Below, piece by piece: positions 12,393 to 24,134 of a stretch of 64,000 nucleotides of DNA; the first letter of the stretch is position 1; each line of letters starts with the position of its first letter. The DNA comes from Himantopus leucocephalus (Eukaryota; Chordata; Aves; Charadriiformes; Recurvirostridae): positions 8,746,734-8,810,733 of the forward strand of contig RSEF01000020.1 of NCBI GenBank assembly GCA_003993805.1, read 5' to 3'. Position numbers and translations under genes: made by a program. The notes beneath the pieces were generated by a model that was not told the DNA's origin, ran no database searches, and saw only the letters and a program-made list of their open reading frames with translations.

Positions 12393-15300
12393 CTAAAGAA
12401 ACACAAAAGTAAGATCCCAGTCATACTCATTATAGGATTCCCTACTGGCTACCAGTCCAGAACAGTCAAAAATCTTGAGATAAAACCTAAAATCACAAGA
12501 GCAGATTGTGCATTTTCAGTAATGGTACTGTTCACACATCCAGGTACTTACATCTGCATTTCCATTGTAAATGATGAGAGGGGGGAGAGCGTCCCGCTAG
12601 TAAGGATAATTGTCCTGACTCCCTGCCGAACAAGCTCATGCATGCTGTATCCAGGGCTGAAACACCAGTAGCTTAAGGTCTTTCCTGTATCAAATAAAGA
12701 GATGACATTAAGAAGCCAGTTTGTAAGTGGAAAAATTAGAATATGACTAGCAGATACCACATTGCAGCTGAACTTCTGAAAGTAAAATGGGCCAGCATCT
12801 GAAGCAAAAATTTCAGATGTATGTTATGTTCTGCTTTGGTCCTTCCCACACTTAATTACTACGCCCGTTCAAAATATAGTTTAAAAAGTCATTGCTCCCT
12901 CGCACCTTAAGCAGATTATACTTTTAATCAAAAGATGGTTATATTACATGTATATTATACATATATACATGTATATATGGTTATATTACACATATATATA
13001 TTATATATATTACAACATGTATATATTACAGATATTCTTAAAAGGTTTACATTATTTCTATACAATCTGCTGTACCACTACAGCATGTACATATATATGT
13101 AATTATACTATTATACTATACATATACATGTATACATGTATAATAGTATAATATATAATAGTTGTCCCATTGCTGGTCTTGCTGAAAACTTAGCAACAGC
13201 TTTTCAGAGACAGTCACAGGAACAAGGGAATGAAACAATCATCTACATAAAGAACAAGAGCAGCCAAATAAAACATTAGCTTTTGTTTCTATTTCTAATT
13301 CTGTTTTGCATTAGTTTCAGTTAAAAAAAACGACCTAGCAGCCACATATCATGTGCATATCTTTTAAATGCTCACGCTTCATTCAAAGACTATATTTCCA
13401 AAAAGGAGTTGACAGTTTCAGGAAATCCCCAGTAATATGTGCCCAGTGAGTCACTTACTGCTTAGAATTACAAGAGAACATTCATTTTAAGCTAAGGTTT
13501 TATCCTTCCATCTCATTTGGGCAAATCCATCCAGATAATGTCCAGATTCTAGTAGAATCACATCCCAAAATTTAGCAAATATTGTATCTCTCTAATTCAC
13601 ATTAAGAATTGGTGCAAATTGCAGTTAGGATCTGTATATGGATAGGCCAGTAAGTATCTACAGACAAAGGCAAAGTCATTTATGTCAGGACTTTAAGAAA
13701 TTCCAGCATAAAAGCAAACTGTGCTGATACGGGATGGAAGAGGACACCACCAACATTTGCCTCACCAATGCTCAGTCTGAAAAATACTTCTCGGTAACCC
13801 TGCAGGATGACCGCCAGTCACCAGTTGCCCAGTTCTTGGAGAAGATGGCATTGTACTACATTTTTAGCCTCCTGTCCTGCAATTATGTCTTTAAGGTTAA
13901 CAATATTAAATCCATTTTAAAGGTCCCATTCACCAGCAGGAACTGTTGGATGTTACACAAAGTAGATCTCTGCAGCAGCTTTTTCCATTCCTGGTACAAG
14001 GGCAGCTAATCCGTGGAGAAATGGTTTGCTAATAGTACACAACATGGTGATTTAAAGCAAACCAAGAGTTTTAATCTTAATGTAAAACTGCAACAGTTCA
14101 ATATCGCATTTGTAAGTGTCACCTGTGCACAGAATAGACAGCTAGGGCAGTAATCTCATCAACTATCCCAAGCTATGCCACTTCTCTGCGCCAATTATAG
14201 TGTGTAGAGAATTATGCTTGAGTGAATAATTTCCACAAAATCCTTTGAAAACAGATATTCTTAAAAGGTTTACATTTTTTCTATACAATCTGCTGTACCA
14301 CTACAGGAAACTGCAGACTTGATCAGTCTTGTCCAGCCTCTGCTGGGTTTGCACATGGTGCAAGTCTCAACAAACTGCTAGTCCGTTGCATAGGTACTTG
14401 CAAATACTGTTTTTATTTGAAAAGCAAATATATCAGTATGTGTCTACTAAGTCACAGAAGAATTCTGTGATTGCTTTGTATTGATTTTGTGTATAAATCC
14501 TCCAAATTATGCAATAAACCTAAAGTGTTTCTATTAGCCTTTTCCTGCACACATATTTAACAAGATCTACTTAGAATTATTCCTGTAACTTCAAACTCCA
14601 ATTGAGCAATATTTGCAGATTACCAAACAGCATGCTTCTGTTCAGAAATAGAGCAGAACTTTGTGGAAACACTTAAGGGGATGTTATGTGCAAACCCACT
14701 AAATTCGTGGAAACTCATTCTTCGAAAAATGTTACTTTTGTCCTTAAGAAAAGGTCTTCTGTGAAACAAATACTTGTATTTTCAAGAGCGTTTAACTGAG
14801 TAATTAAGTAGATAGTTATGAGGCAAGGTATTTACAAAGATCCTTGGAGAGCATTCTATTAAGAAGGCTTAGCTAAAGGGATACACATCTGTCTTCTCTA
14901 ACAAGAAAATATTTTGTTTTCCACCTAACTGTATTTATTAAAAAATAAATAAAAAATTCAGAAAGAAAGAATCTTGAAGTCCAACAAAGCCAAGCTCAGT
15001 GCTGCTTTATAGGATACTAAGGATAAGCCTTTGATTCAAAAGCCAAGTTTCTTTTCTTCCAAATATGTTGTTTTGAAGCATGGTTATATTGAGGTAGTTC
15101 CAGATACCAAGTTCTGCAGAGAACAAGGAACAAAATAGGTGCGAGGAGGGAGACAAGAAGAGGGAGAAATCTCAGTTGAACAAGGACTGAAAAGTATAGT
15201 TGAGTGTGAAACTATCACACAACATGCCCTGAAGAACTTGAGAAGTTGCTCAAAAAAAGGTCATCTCAGAGAAGGTAAGAGTGCCCTGAGGCTGGTACCT

Positions 15301-18300
15301 GGCAGGCATTTTCTGGCTAAGAATTCCCAAGCGTTATTTCTCCGGCACATCACGTGAATCTTCACTACAGAGTTTCAGAATGAGCCAACCAAATATAACT
15401 CCTCCACTATATAGGAGTAATTTCAACAGAGATTAAGAACTTTCGTGGAATTTACTATTATGATACCGTCAGCACACATTTTCAGTATCATATCTACACT
15501 TGAATCTCCTTCTTGTAAAAGGTAGCTACAGCATTAGCAACACTGATTTTGAGTTTAACACAACACAGTTATACAGAAAAACATAGCTGATACGAGGCTA
15601 ACAGAACATTTCATAAACCTGAAGGAGAGTTTCCCATTCTTGAGCTGGTCTGAAGATTTTCTCTACACCAATACAAGGCAAGCATTCCGTAATGGAGATG
15701 TTTTTCTTTCACTGGAATAATTGCACTAGAACTATTCCAGCAGTGCACAAAGCAACAGTGGTACAAGAATGTTTTATATTGAGATTGCTTGTGCCACCTC
15801 CCCTTTAGAAGTAACTATAAAAGTGAAAAGCACCTCCTTGACTCGTCATATCAACAATGGAGCTGTACTTGGAAACATAAAACTGCAAAGGAACACCCCC
15901 AAACAATCCTAGAATTTTTCAAACTAAAAGTCCCAAAGCCTTAAAAACCTATCCTGTTCTAGAGAAAGAGAGCTCTGGGGCAACACGAAGGCTCCAAATC
16001 TCTTCATCTGACAGAAGATGGCCAAAAAAAACCCTACAACCAAACCCACTGGTTCTTTGCTAACTTAGTGCAGGAAAAAAATCCTTCCCAATCCCACATC
16101 TACTGATGGTTTTAACTTGGACCATGGCAACAAGTCATACTAATCACGCACTTTCGGCTTTCCAGCTCTATGAGGAGCAGTACTGTGCCGTTTGGGTTTA
16201 AAAAATTTTTCGTGTATGGACAGATGTGGAGCGTGTCCTCATTGAGTTATTCTGTTCAGCCCTTCATTCCTCAGCGTCATTTTTAACATTTGAGATAACA
16301 TAGGTGGTGTTTCACTCAAAATCCTGCAATGACATTCCAAAATGTGCCAGAGGACTCCCTGTTCACAAATGGGTAGTAATGCAAGTTGGGATGTCTTCAG
16401 TTGTTTTCTCTTATTTAAATCAGAAAGGAGGAGTTGAACTTTTGCATAAGCCTCCCCAAGAGCAAGCCCTGTACCTTGTTTTTTTGCAGAAGATGAATTC
16501 CAGAGATCTGTCCTTTGTTTCTTCTTCTGATTACTGTTATCCAGATGAATATGTACCTGAAGGAAAATAACAGAAGCTATTTCTAGAAATAGCTACAGAA
16601 ATGAACTTGCACTTCATCCCTCAAAAAAATAGCCCATATTAAGGGTAGTTAATGAAATTAGTGTCACTTTTATAGTGTTAGTAACGTCATATTATTTCCT
16701 GTCTGTCTTTCCTATTTTGTTTCCAGTCTTTCCTAATGTATCTAACAAGGAGCAAAGAAGTATATCACCATTTAACCAGCCATTTTGAGTCAGTTTATGG
16801 TAGCAGCTTTTCATGGGCTGCCCTGAGCAGAGAAAAGCAGCCCATTATTTGGGTATGGTCCATCAGAATAAAACACGCAGACTAAAAAAGAAATATTATC
16901 GTGTTAGGAAGACTTGCTTCATTTGGCAAAAAAATCAGTATCAATTCTTAAACTTAATATGAAAGTTAACTTTTATCTAAAAAAAAAGATCTGTTCCGAA
17001 AACTCATTATAGCATCACAGCCCGTAAGTCCCAAACATTAAATAACTACTTTGGGGGATGAGGTTCACTGGCTCTACTGCACTTGCTCGGTAACAGACTA
17101 AACTGAAGTCAAGAGAACAGATTACTGGAAGAACACATCAATTCTTGCACAACATGTAGTATCAAAGTTTTCAATAATTCACATTTGCTGCACTTTCCTA
17201 ATTCCGTTTCAGAGTTTCTTTAAAAATTACTGCATATCTCCTCTTTTTCCTTGGAAACTAAACTAACTTCAGTTCCTTTGGTGGGTTTTTTGGTTTGTTT
17301 TTTTGGGTTTTTGTTGTTGGGGTTTTTTTGAAGAAGAACTTAAGTATCCTCCCTGTAATCAACATGATCATTTGCTATACCATCCACATCCTTCTGAGTC
17401 TGGATACACTAAGCACAGACATTAAACGCCAGCAAGGAGAAATGTAGAACAAAAAGCATCCCATACCTTATAATATTTAGATATTGACTGATGTGGCATG
17501 AAACCTGTTGTGCCTTCAGGAGGATCGATGTTGAATACTGTCTGGAAAATGGATGTAAACAAATGAAAAGATTTAACAACTTTTTCCAGCAAAATCCCTA
17601 ATGTATCTTTGCACTGAGAAGCGTCTCCACAAAAGTTACTGCTGTGATATATTTAAAGTTATCTCCTTGCTCCTGTTACTAAATAAAGACAGAGAATCTT
17701 GAATAAATTCATTTTTTACAGGCAATTCCTGCTAACCACATGGCTTTCTCATGGTTCCAAAAAACGCAAGCCGGTATCTAAATATATTCAAACTATACAA
17801 ATGACAGTATTGTTATTCAGACTGTTCATGACTTCTGGCTGTGGATAAACATAAATACACTACACATTCATCAGATCATAGAGTCACAACTGAGTAAGAG
17901 CACTTTCTGAATTCCCCTAGTTTAAAATTTCAGCCATGGTACCCTACACTAACAATACTCTGCTTAGGAAAAAAAGCAAAAAACAAGTTGTAATCATATC
18001 TAGTTGTTCACATATTAAATTAAAAGCTTCTATCAACTCTTCTGCACAGAATTATGCTTCTTCCCCTTTCCTGTATGTGATGTCTTATGACTAAGGGCGG
18101 TGCTCTTTCAAACACATGGCATTTCAGTGCAACTTCAGTGAAAACAGCTGTGGTTCTCAAATATTTATAACTTCTGTTAATTTTTCTAAACAAAATTTCT
18201 TCAGACATTTAAAAGGAATTATTCAAGCTCATAAGAATATCAGCTAGTTGCAACAAGAAAGATGTCCTCCATCAGTCAAAAAAAAAAAAAAAAGCACAAT

Positions 18301-21300
18301 TCCTGGAAATACTAACTTCTGAAAAATAGACAAAGATAGGGTGTACAAAACAGACTTTAGTAAGTGTTCTTCTAAAAGGAAGAAAAAAATATTATTAATA
18401 AAAACAAGCTGGTTATAAATTAAATCTTGAAAACAAGGCTCCGTAGCAAGAAAGCACTGTGTTCAACCAGCAAAAACTCTGCGACCTAGTCCTACTTAAA
18501 AATATCTCAGAATAACAAACTATCATGTGGCAGATGATTTTCAATAACTGTCCATGTGCACGTCCTCAGCAGCAGCAGAAAAGGGATCTTAGCTTTCAGC
18601 AAAAGGCTGCTCTTCCAATTCAAATCACCCCTTTCATCTATCCACAGGCTAAAAGAGCACACGCAGACAATTATCCCCAGTCCTGTAACACACATTAATC
18701 TGTGAGCTCCGGTCACTGGGATCAGGAGAGCTGGGTACTACTTCTGAATCTTCTCATCTCTCAGCTTTGAAACCCTGGAAAACTAATTTAAATTAAGGAT
18801 ACGTCACCTTCCCCGTAGAAGAAAGTGATGCTCACCTTCCAGTAGAAATCATTTTGGTATCAGTGTACACAAATTGCTACTACTCTATCAGAACATACAT
18901 ATAGGTTTTGTTGAACCACTGCTATAAAAATGAAATACTGTGTATGCCACTGCAAATACACCCTCACAAACATCCACGCATTCGATGAATTCAGTATTGC
19001 AAACCTGCCAGGACCGTTCAAAATACAGCTAGATAACTTGTCTTTTATCACGCAGGTCTGCAAAGTTTGAATACGTTTCTTCACTTTTAGTTTTACACAG
19101 GGTGTTATTCTGCGGTGTCCTTTTGGACGTGTATGCTGCTTTCAACCGGCAGAACTGGTGCAACGTGACTTCATACACTACTACCAGACAAAGCAATCAC
19201 AGAAAGTCTTATCAAGTAAGAAAAATGAAACATCTAGAGGAATTACTGTGTTAACTTGAGCTGACTGTTCTCCTACAAGTGTCTAACAATGTTTTAAGGA
19301 AAATTTTAAACTATCACTATTATCCTTTTCTATTAAATTCCAATTCTAAAAGAAGAGGTTTCACAATGAAGCTACGATAGCAAGTAGGTTCTTAGGTGAA
19401 AAGCAACAATACGGAACAATTTGCATGTCCTCTTTGTAAGATTTTCTAGCAATCAGCAGGAAGACAACCTGAATGTTGTCAGTAGATTTTGGTACATATG
19501 ACAAAATAGGCCTGAGCCGTGTTATTCAAAATAAATAAATAAAATCCAAGACTCAGGATAGGACTTTTAGAGAACGTGGCTAAATTCAAATCAAGATGAT
19601 TTAATCCCTCCTAGTTTACTTAAAGGGGACGCTAAAACCTATACACAGTAATAATCTCAGGTAAAGGGAAACATATTGGGAATGTTATCAATCCTTCAAC
19701 AAAAAGGGAAAACTGAAGTATACAGTCTGTATCGCACCCAGACAGAAAAGAATTTCATTACAAGTCTTCTAACAAGTGTTCTGGAAATAAGCAAGAATAT
19801 TGAGACAGAGTTGGACACAGAAGTAATTTGCTTTTCAGATTAAATAAATTGCTGTGTTCTTCCTCATTTTTGCTCTTACGTAGATTTTACTCTCCTCCTG
19901 CCTGTGTTTCCATTATTTTATCACCATTTTTGACACTCCTGTGCTTCCTATAAACATAGACTACACTTGTAAGCAGCACATTTTCCAGAAGAAACATCTA
20001 TGACATTAAGGATTTCTGAAAAAGTCTGGCAGCTAATCTATTAAGCAGGCTACCAGTGAGGAGAACAAAATCAGAGAACTGCAAAGAGACTGAACATTGC
20101 CAGCCACTACAGGCTTTAATGTAATGGAATTTCTTGCATCAACAGCTGAATTATAATTTTTAATAGAACAAAAAAAAAAAAAATCATTGCACCAAGACGG
20201 AAAAGCAATGATTAACACACATTAAAATGCCATCATTATTATCACCCACCTACTAAAGATGGGGGGAAAGAGATCTTTTTGGTGAAAAAAAACCATAAGT
20301 ATTTGGGAAATAAAGGTCTTGTTTCACTGTCAGGAAATGGCCTAATTCAACCTGACACCCACTAACTCAGGCCAAGACGATGCTCTGAAGTCACCAAATT
20401 CGGGGAATATAGTGAACTTAATCCCAAGCATCGGCAGATTTTCCAATATGTAACAATGCACCTAAGATGTGATTTTGTTTGAACTTTAAGCTGTCCAAAC
20501 ATTACCCTCTTTTTGAGTATCACTCAACAATATTAGAGCTTTGGTCAACCTCAGAGGGAAGCTAGAAATTGAATTTCAGGCCACTGATCCACTGTACATT
20601 CTATTTTTACAGAGCCCAGGTTTTTCATAATCAATGTTTTGCAAGTGCACAACAGGGAGAGAACTGACAGCACCACATGGATACCCACAAGTGCCACATT
20701 CAGTTCCTGGGAAAAAAAATCCTAAAGAGATTTTTATTTTACAGATCCCTTAACTTAATAATTCAATGAAAAAAATACAGTTAAATTATCTTTTTCTTGT
20801 TTTTTTCCTTAGCCTGTCCTAGTATTTCATGAGAAGGTCTCATATTCCCAAACATTGCTGCTAGAAACAGCTCAATAACCAAGCTCCACCTGGTGGAGGC
20901 TAAAACCAGACAAATTTAAAATGAGCTTGTCCAAAAAGGGACATCAAAACTATACTAGAACAACCTGGGTAAAAATCAAAGTAGAACATCCCATTAGGCA
21001 GCAGCTTTCTTCTCAAGACCCCGTAGACTTCCATCAATGCACAAGTGCATATACCATCAAGAATAAAATGGATCCAACGTTTCTCCACATTTTTTAAACC
21101 AACTCTTCTATCCTTCAGACATACACAGAAGCAGCGTTAATTATTTACCTGGATAATATCTGAGAGCTTATGCAATCCAGATGTATTGACAAATATCCCA
21201 GTACCTAGAGAGAATAATGCATGATTACTTTTACAACACAAATACACATCTGTGTGTATATATATACATATGCTATTTGAACAGCACAACACTGTGAATA

Positions 21301-22636
21301 CAATGGCTTGAAAATATTATCTGAAACAAATAAATTATTTCAAGTTTATCACCACTATTCAGGATGGAAGGATGCAAGGAGAAATGTAAAACTGGCATTC
21401 CAAAGGAAGTTTCACATCTCTGATGCATTGGGAAGCTGTCATCTGAGACAATTACATAAACTTCTTAAGGCTCCTCTACATTAAAAAAATGGAAAGGAGA
21501 TAACTAAGACAAAGATAGGCATGCTTAACCTGTTTGGTTACTTTTTCAAAAGCTCACACAACTAACATTAGTCTCGTAAAAAAAAAAGAATAGATAACTG
21601 ACTACCCTGTTACGCAGAGAGAGCCAAAAATAACCTTTGCTATAGCTATAACGAGCCCTTTACAATCACATCCGAGCCTCTAGTATGCTTAAAGCAGTGA
21701 CTACAGAGCAAGTTACAAGAACGCAGGAAATACACTGATGATGAGAATTTGACCACGGAAACAATAAACAGATGCACCTGTTAAGCCAGAGTGCAAACAG
21801 CCTAAAAGGAGAAAGACGCTGGGGGCAAAAAGAGGAAGGATAGATGTGGTCTCAAAGGATGCACTTGCAGAACAGACAGTCTATATTCTAGTCTCCATGG
21901 AGTGGGCTTGCTCTCCTCAATGCTTTTACTGAAGAGTCTGCTCGTAAGAACGAACTAAATCATTTTCTTAGCACATGTAAAAGTTGGAGATTTTTCTTTG
22001 CAGAAGGATAAATTAAGAACAAAATGCTGATAGACAGTAGAATAGAAGCTTGCTAAATCAATAAAAAACCCCAAACCCTAAACACATTACATGATTCCCA
22101 ATATTCTTGTTTCGTAACTCCGTGACCTGGGAAGGACTCAAAGCACCAAAAGTGCCATCAGCAATATGTCAACAAGCCCCACCCCACAGTTCTTCTGGGT
22201 TTGGAGAAAAACCGTGTTGTGTGCAAAAATCCTCTATGTATGCACATGTATGTACACACATATGTTGGTACACGCTCAGGTTTTGACACAAAGCAGTTCC
22301 TGAAACTAGTTCTGTTGCGTGAACAGACATAAAACCTGTTTCCCAGCAGAGGACCTCGCAGCAAATCTTAGTAAAAAAAGACACAGGTCCTCAGGGTCAG
22401 ATTTTAGCTTTTAAAAGATTTATAATTTAAATCTAAATAAAGAAGCCTTTCTCCTCCTCTCTCCAAACAATGCACATTTCCAATTACTTACATTATAGAG
22501 AAAAGTCTGAGTGAAACAACTAACAATTTTAAACTTACGTCCTGAAAGAAACTGTAAAATCTGCTCTAGTGACTCCAAGAGTGAGGATTTGGTCTGGAAT
22601 GTAATTTGGGCCTCTGCAAACAGATCAAAGATGTAG
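12279..22636 (-). CDS. RTEL1: RTEL1, central helicase-domain fragment (6 exons, inverted relative to the 3' part)
   Basis: RTEL1 is a nuclear superfamily 2 DNA helicase of the XPD/RAD3 family. It unwinds telomeric T-loops, G-quadruplexes and D-loops and supports replication. Six exons, read right to left, are 22636-22539, 21204-21149, 17541-17467, 16556-16475, 12684-12552 and 12392-12279. Their phases fit one another without a break and encode about 186 residues. The family-specific evidence is the run [17 protein letters not shown], then [19 protein letters not shown] and the conserved SGTLSP motif, then [14 protein letters not shown]. No exon for the amino-terminal part was found to the right, up to the gap at 23992. 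The next expected exons to the left of 12279 are also absent. The rest of the gene continues on the opposite strand at 25793, so the block is inverted relative to it, probably by assembly error. The family call is very secure; the genomic arrangement is not. Confidence 0.93.
12552..12684 (-). CDS. RTEL1: RTEL1 exon with the SGTLSP helicase motif
   Basis: The 133-bp exon lies between gatacag and gtaagt on the minus strand. It encodes [20 protein letters not shown], then [15 protein letters not shown] and MEMQ. SGTLSP is the strongly conserved motif of XPD/RAD3-like helicases at the start of the second RecA-like domain. The exon ends with two bases of an isoleucine codon. Confidence 0.97.
12938..13160. 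repeat. TA-rich microsatellite (tatata/acatg units)
   Basis: The block is dominated by alternating ta with interspersed acatg or catgta units on both sides of a non-repetitive 56-bp segment at 13028-13083. Such tracts mutate fast and are hard to assemble. It sits in an RTEL1 intron. Confidence 0.85.
13028..13083 (+). repeat. 56-bp direct repeat, copy 1
   Basis: This copy begins acagatattcttaaaaggtt and ends gctgtaccactacag. It matches 14251-14306 with one mismatch in the middle (atta against attt) and is embedded in the TA microsatellite. No coding frame or known family is apparent. Confidence 0.9.
14251..14306 (+). repeat. 56-bp direct repeat, copy 2
   Basis: This is the partner of the copy at 13028-13083, 1,223 bases downstream and in the same orientation. 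Unlike copy 1 it has no TA tract beside it. Confidence 0.9.
15975..16145. repeat. Possible degraded ancient repeat
   Basis: The stretch caggaaaaaaatccttccca with the following cacatctactgatgg resembles the tail of old sauropsid interspersed repeats. It is too diverged for a firm call. It lies in an RTEL1 intron (minus-strand gene). Confidence 0.22.
16475..16556 (-). CDS. RTEL1: RTEL1 exon encoding [19 protein letters not shown] region
   Basis: The 82-bp exon has an acceptor ccttcag and a donor gtacag on the minus strand. It opens in phase 0 with VHIH and closes with one base that starts a glycine codon finished by the next exon. The pattern VHIH, basic stretch, [12 protein letters not shown] matches the variable linker before motif III in vertebrate RTEL1. 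It is required to keep phase between its neighbours, which strengthens the call. Confidence 0.9.
17467..17541 (-). CDS. RTEL1: RTEL1 exon encoding [15 protein letters not shown] region
   Basis: The 75-bp exon, phase 0 at both ends, lies between ttccag and gtatgg on the minus strand. It reads [14 protein letters not shown] and ends SKYYK. A second AG four bases into the exon would break the frame, so the first acceptor is preferred. Confidence 0.88.
17542..21148 (-). other. RTEL1: RTEL1 intron (3.6 kb)
   Basis: AT-rich sequence without recognisable repeats or exons lies between the RTEL1 exons at 21149 and 17541. A-rich runs occur near 18281 and 20170. Confidence 0.75.
21149..21204 (-). CDS. 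RTEL1: RTEL1 exon encoding [18 protein letters not shown]
   Basis: The 56-bp exon has an acceptor ctctag and a donor gtaaat on the minus strand. Two bases complete an arginine codon begun by the upstream exon; 18 codons follow and it ends in phase 0. Residues [18 protein letters not shown] match the RTEL1 segment that follows the exon at 22539. Confidence 0.9.
22539..22636 (-). CDS. RTEL1: RTEL1 exon encoding [14 protein letters not shown] region
   Basis: The 98-bp exon lies between an acceptor ending gcag and a donor gtaagt on the minus strand. Its first base completes a codon and its last base opens the next. It encodes the helical segment [16 protein letters not shown] followed by [14 protein letters not shown], which precedes motif III in RTEL1 helicases. 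It is the most amino-terminal RTEL1 exon found in the window. Confidence 0.92.
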
Positions 22637-23229
22637 CTGCAATTTACAAAGAAAAAGCACAAATGGGTAAACACTGTAAATAATCACATGGACACAATTA
22701 CTATTACTCTTTTACAACAAGAACAATTTCACCATCTAGTAGCAAAACATGTTCTTGTCTCCATGAGAAAGAAAAATTTACAGGAAAAAACAAGTATTTC
22801 GTTATAAAGAAAGCAGACAATATTGACATGACACAAAGCATACTGACCACATCCTTCATATTTTCCATGACTTCTCTACAACATACAATACATACTAATT
22901 TAGAAACAGATTTGCATGCAATTTCCCTGATATTTTTACAACGTACAATATGTGTTAGATTAAAATAGACTTACAGGGCTCTGAGGTACCTCAAACCAAA
23001 TCATTGCAGCACTAGTACCTCTGTTTAAATCATGATGTGAAACAAAGCAGCACAGTGAGGAGCTTCTTCCAGTTCAGAATACCCCATGGGCATACCCACA
23101 GCATAGGATTTTCCACTCTTGAAACACTTTTAAAAGGGAGTTCCACCAGAAATAACGATTACTATAGAAAGGGGATTTAAGGAAACCCAAAACCTTGAAT
23201 AAACACTATTCCCAAGAAACTAGAACAGC
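22637..23229. other. RTEL1: RTEL1 intron fragment with a weak tandem duplication
   Basis: This is sequence upstream, in gene direction, of the exon at 22539. A roughly 60-bp segment at about 22862-22920 is repeated imperfectly at about 22921-22975 (acaacatacaata against acaacgtacaata). The preceding RTEL1 exon was not found before the CR1 starts. Confidence 0.55.
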
Positions 23230-24134
23230 ACTACCACCGGTCACAAGAGGTGTTCCCCAGGGCTCAGTACTGGGGTTGGTTTTGTTCGATATTTTTATGA
23301 ATGACCTGGACAAGGGGATCGAGTGCCCTCTCAGTAAGTTTGCAGATGACACCAAGTTGGGCAGGAATGTTGATCTGCTGGAGGGTACGAGGGCTCTACA
23401 AGAGGGACCCGGACAGGCTGGATCGATGGGCTGAGGTCAGTCGTAAGAGGTTCAACAAGGCCAAGTGACAGGTCCTGCACCTGGGTCACAACAACCCCAT
23501 GCAGCGCTACAGGCTTGGGGAAGAGCAGCTGAAAAGCTGCCCAGCAGAAACGGAGCTGGGAGTGTTGGTCAACAGCTGGCTGAATACGAGCCAGCAGCAT
23601 TCCCAGCTGGCCAAGGCGGCCAATAGCATCCTGGCTTGTATTAGGAATAGTGTAGCCAGCAGGACTAGGGAAGTGATTATCCCGCTGTACTCGGCACTGG
23701 TGAGGCCATGCCTCAAATACTATGTCCAATTTTGGAGCCCCTCACTACAAGAAAGATATTGAGGTGCTGGAGTGCGTCTAGAGAAGGTCAACAAAGGGGT
23801 CTAGAGAATACATCTTATGAGGAGCAGCTGAGGGAACTAGGGTTGTTTAGTCAGGAGAAAAGGAGGCTGAGGAGAGATCTCATTGCTCTTTACAACTACC
23901 CTGAAAGGAGGTTGTAGCGAGGTGGAGGTCGGTCTCTTCTGAGAAGTGGCAAGTGATAGGACAAGAGGAAATGGCCTCAAGTTGCACCAGGNNNNNNNNN
24001 NNNNNNNNNNNNNNNNNNNNNNNNNNNNNNNNNNNNNNNNNNNNNNNNNNNNNNNNNNNNNNNNNNNNNNNNNNNNNNNNNNNNNNNNNNNAAGATGATC
24101 TTCAAGGTCCCTTCCAACCCAAACCATTCTGTGA
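23230..24134 (+). mobile_element. CR1 LINE, 3' part of the reverse transcriptase, interrupted by an assembly gap
   Basis: This 5'-truncated CR1 copy encodes, in three frames broken by frameshifts, VPQGSVLG, the catalytic KFADDTKL, then [15 protein letters not shown] and [18 protein letters not shown], and [20 protein letters not shown]. These are carboxy-terminal reverse transcriptase segments of CR1. It ends right of the gap with cttcaaggtcccttccaacc and a cattctgtga terminus. The 100 N bases at 23992-24091 fall inside the element, with about 250-300 bp of consensus expected there. The copy is dead. Confidence 0.93.
23992..24091. other. Assembly gap (100 N) inside a CR1
   Basis: The gap has a standard fixed length, so its true size is unknown. 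RTEL1 exons lie on the minus strand to its left and on the plus strand to its right, which makes it a prime candidate for a wrong join. Confidence 0.97.

Larger units (their letters stand above)
12685..16474 (-). other. RTEL1: RTEL1 intron (3.8 kb) with microsatellite and 56-bp repeats
   Basis: The intron lies between the exons at 16475 and 12684 on the minus strand. It contains the TA microsatellite, both copies of the 56-bp repeat, a 91-codon plus-strand open frame at 13734-14009 that I cannot identify, and a possible ancient repeat near 16 kb. Confidence 0.75.
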
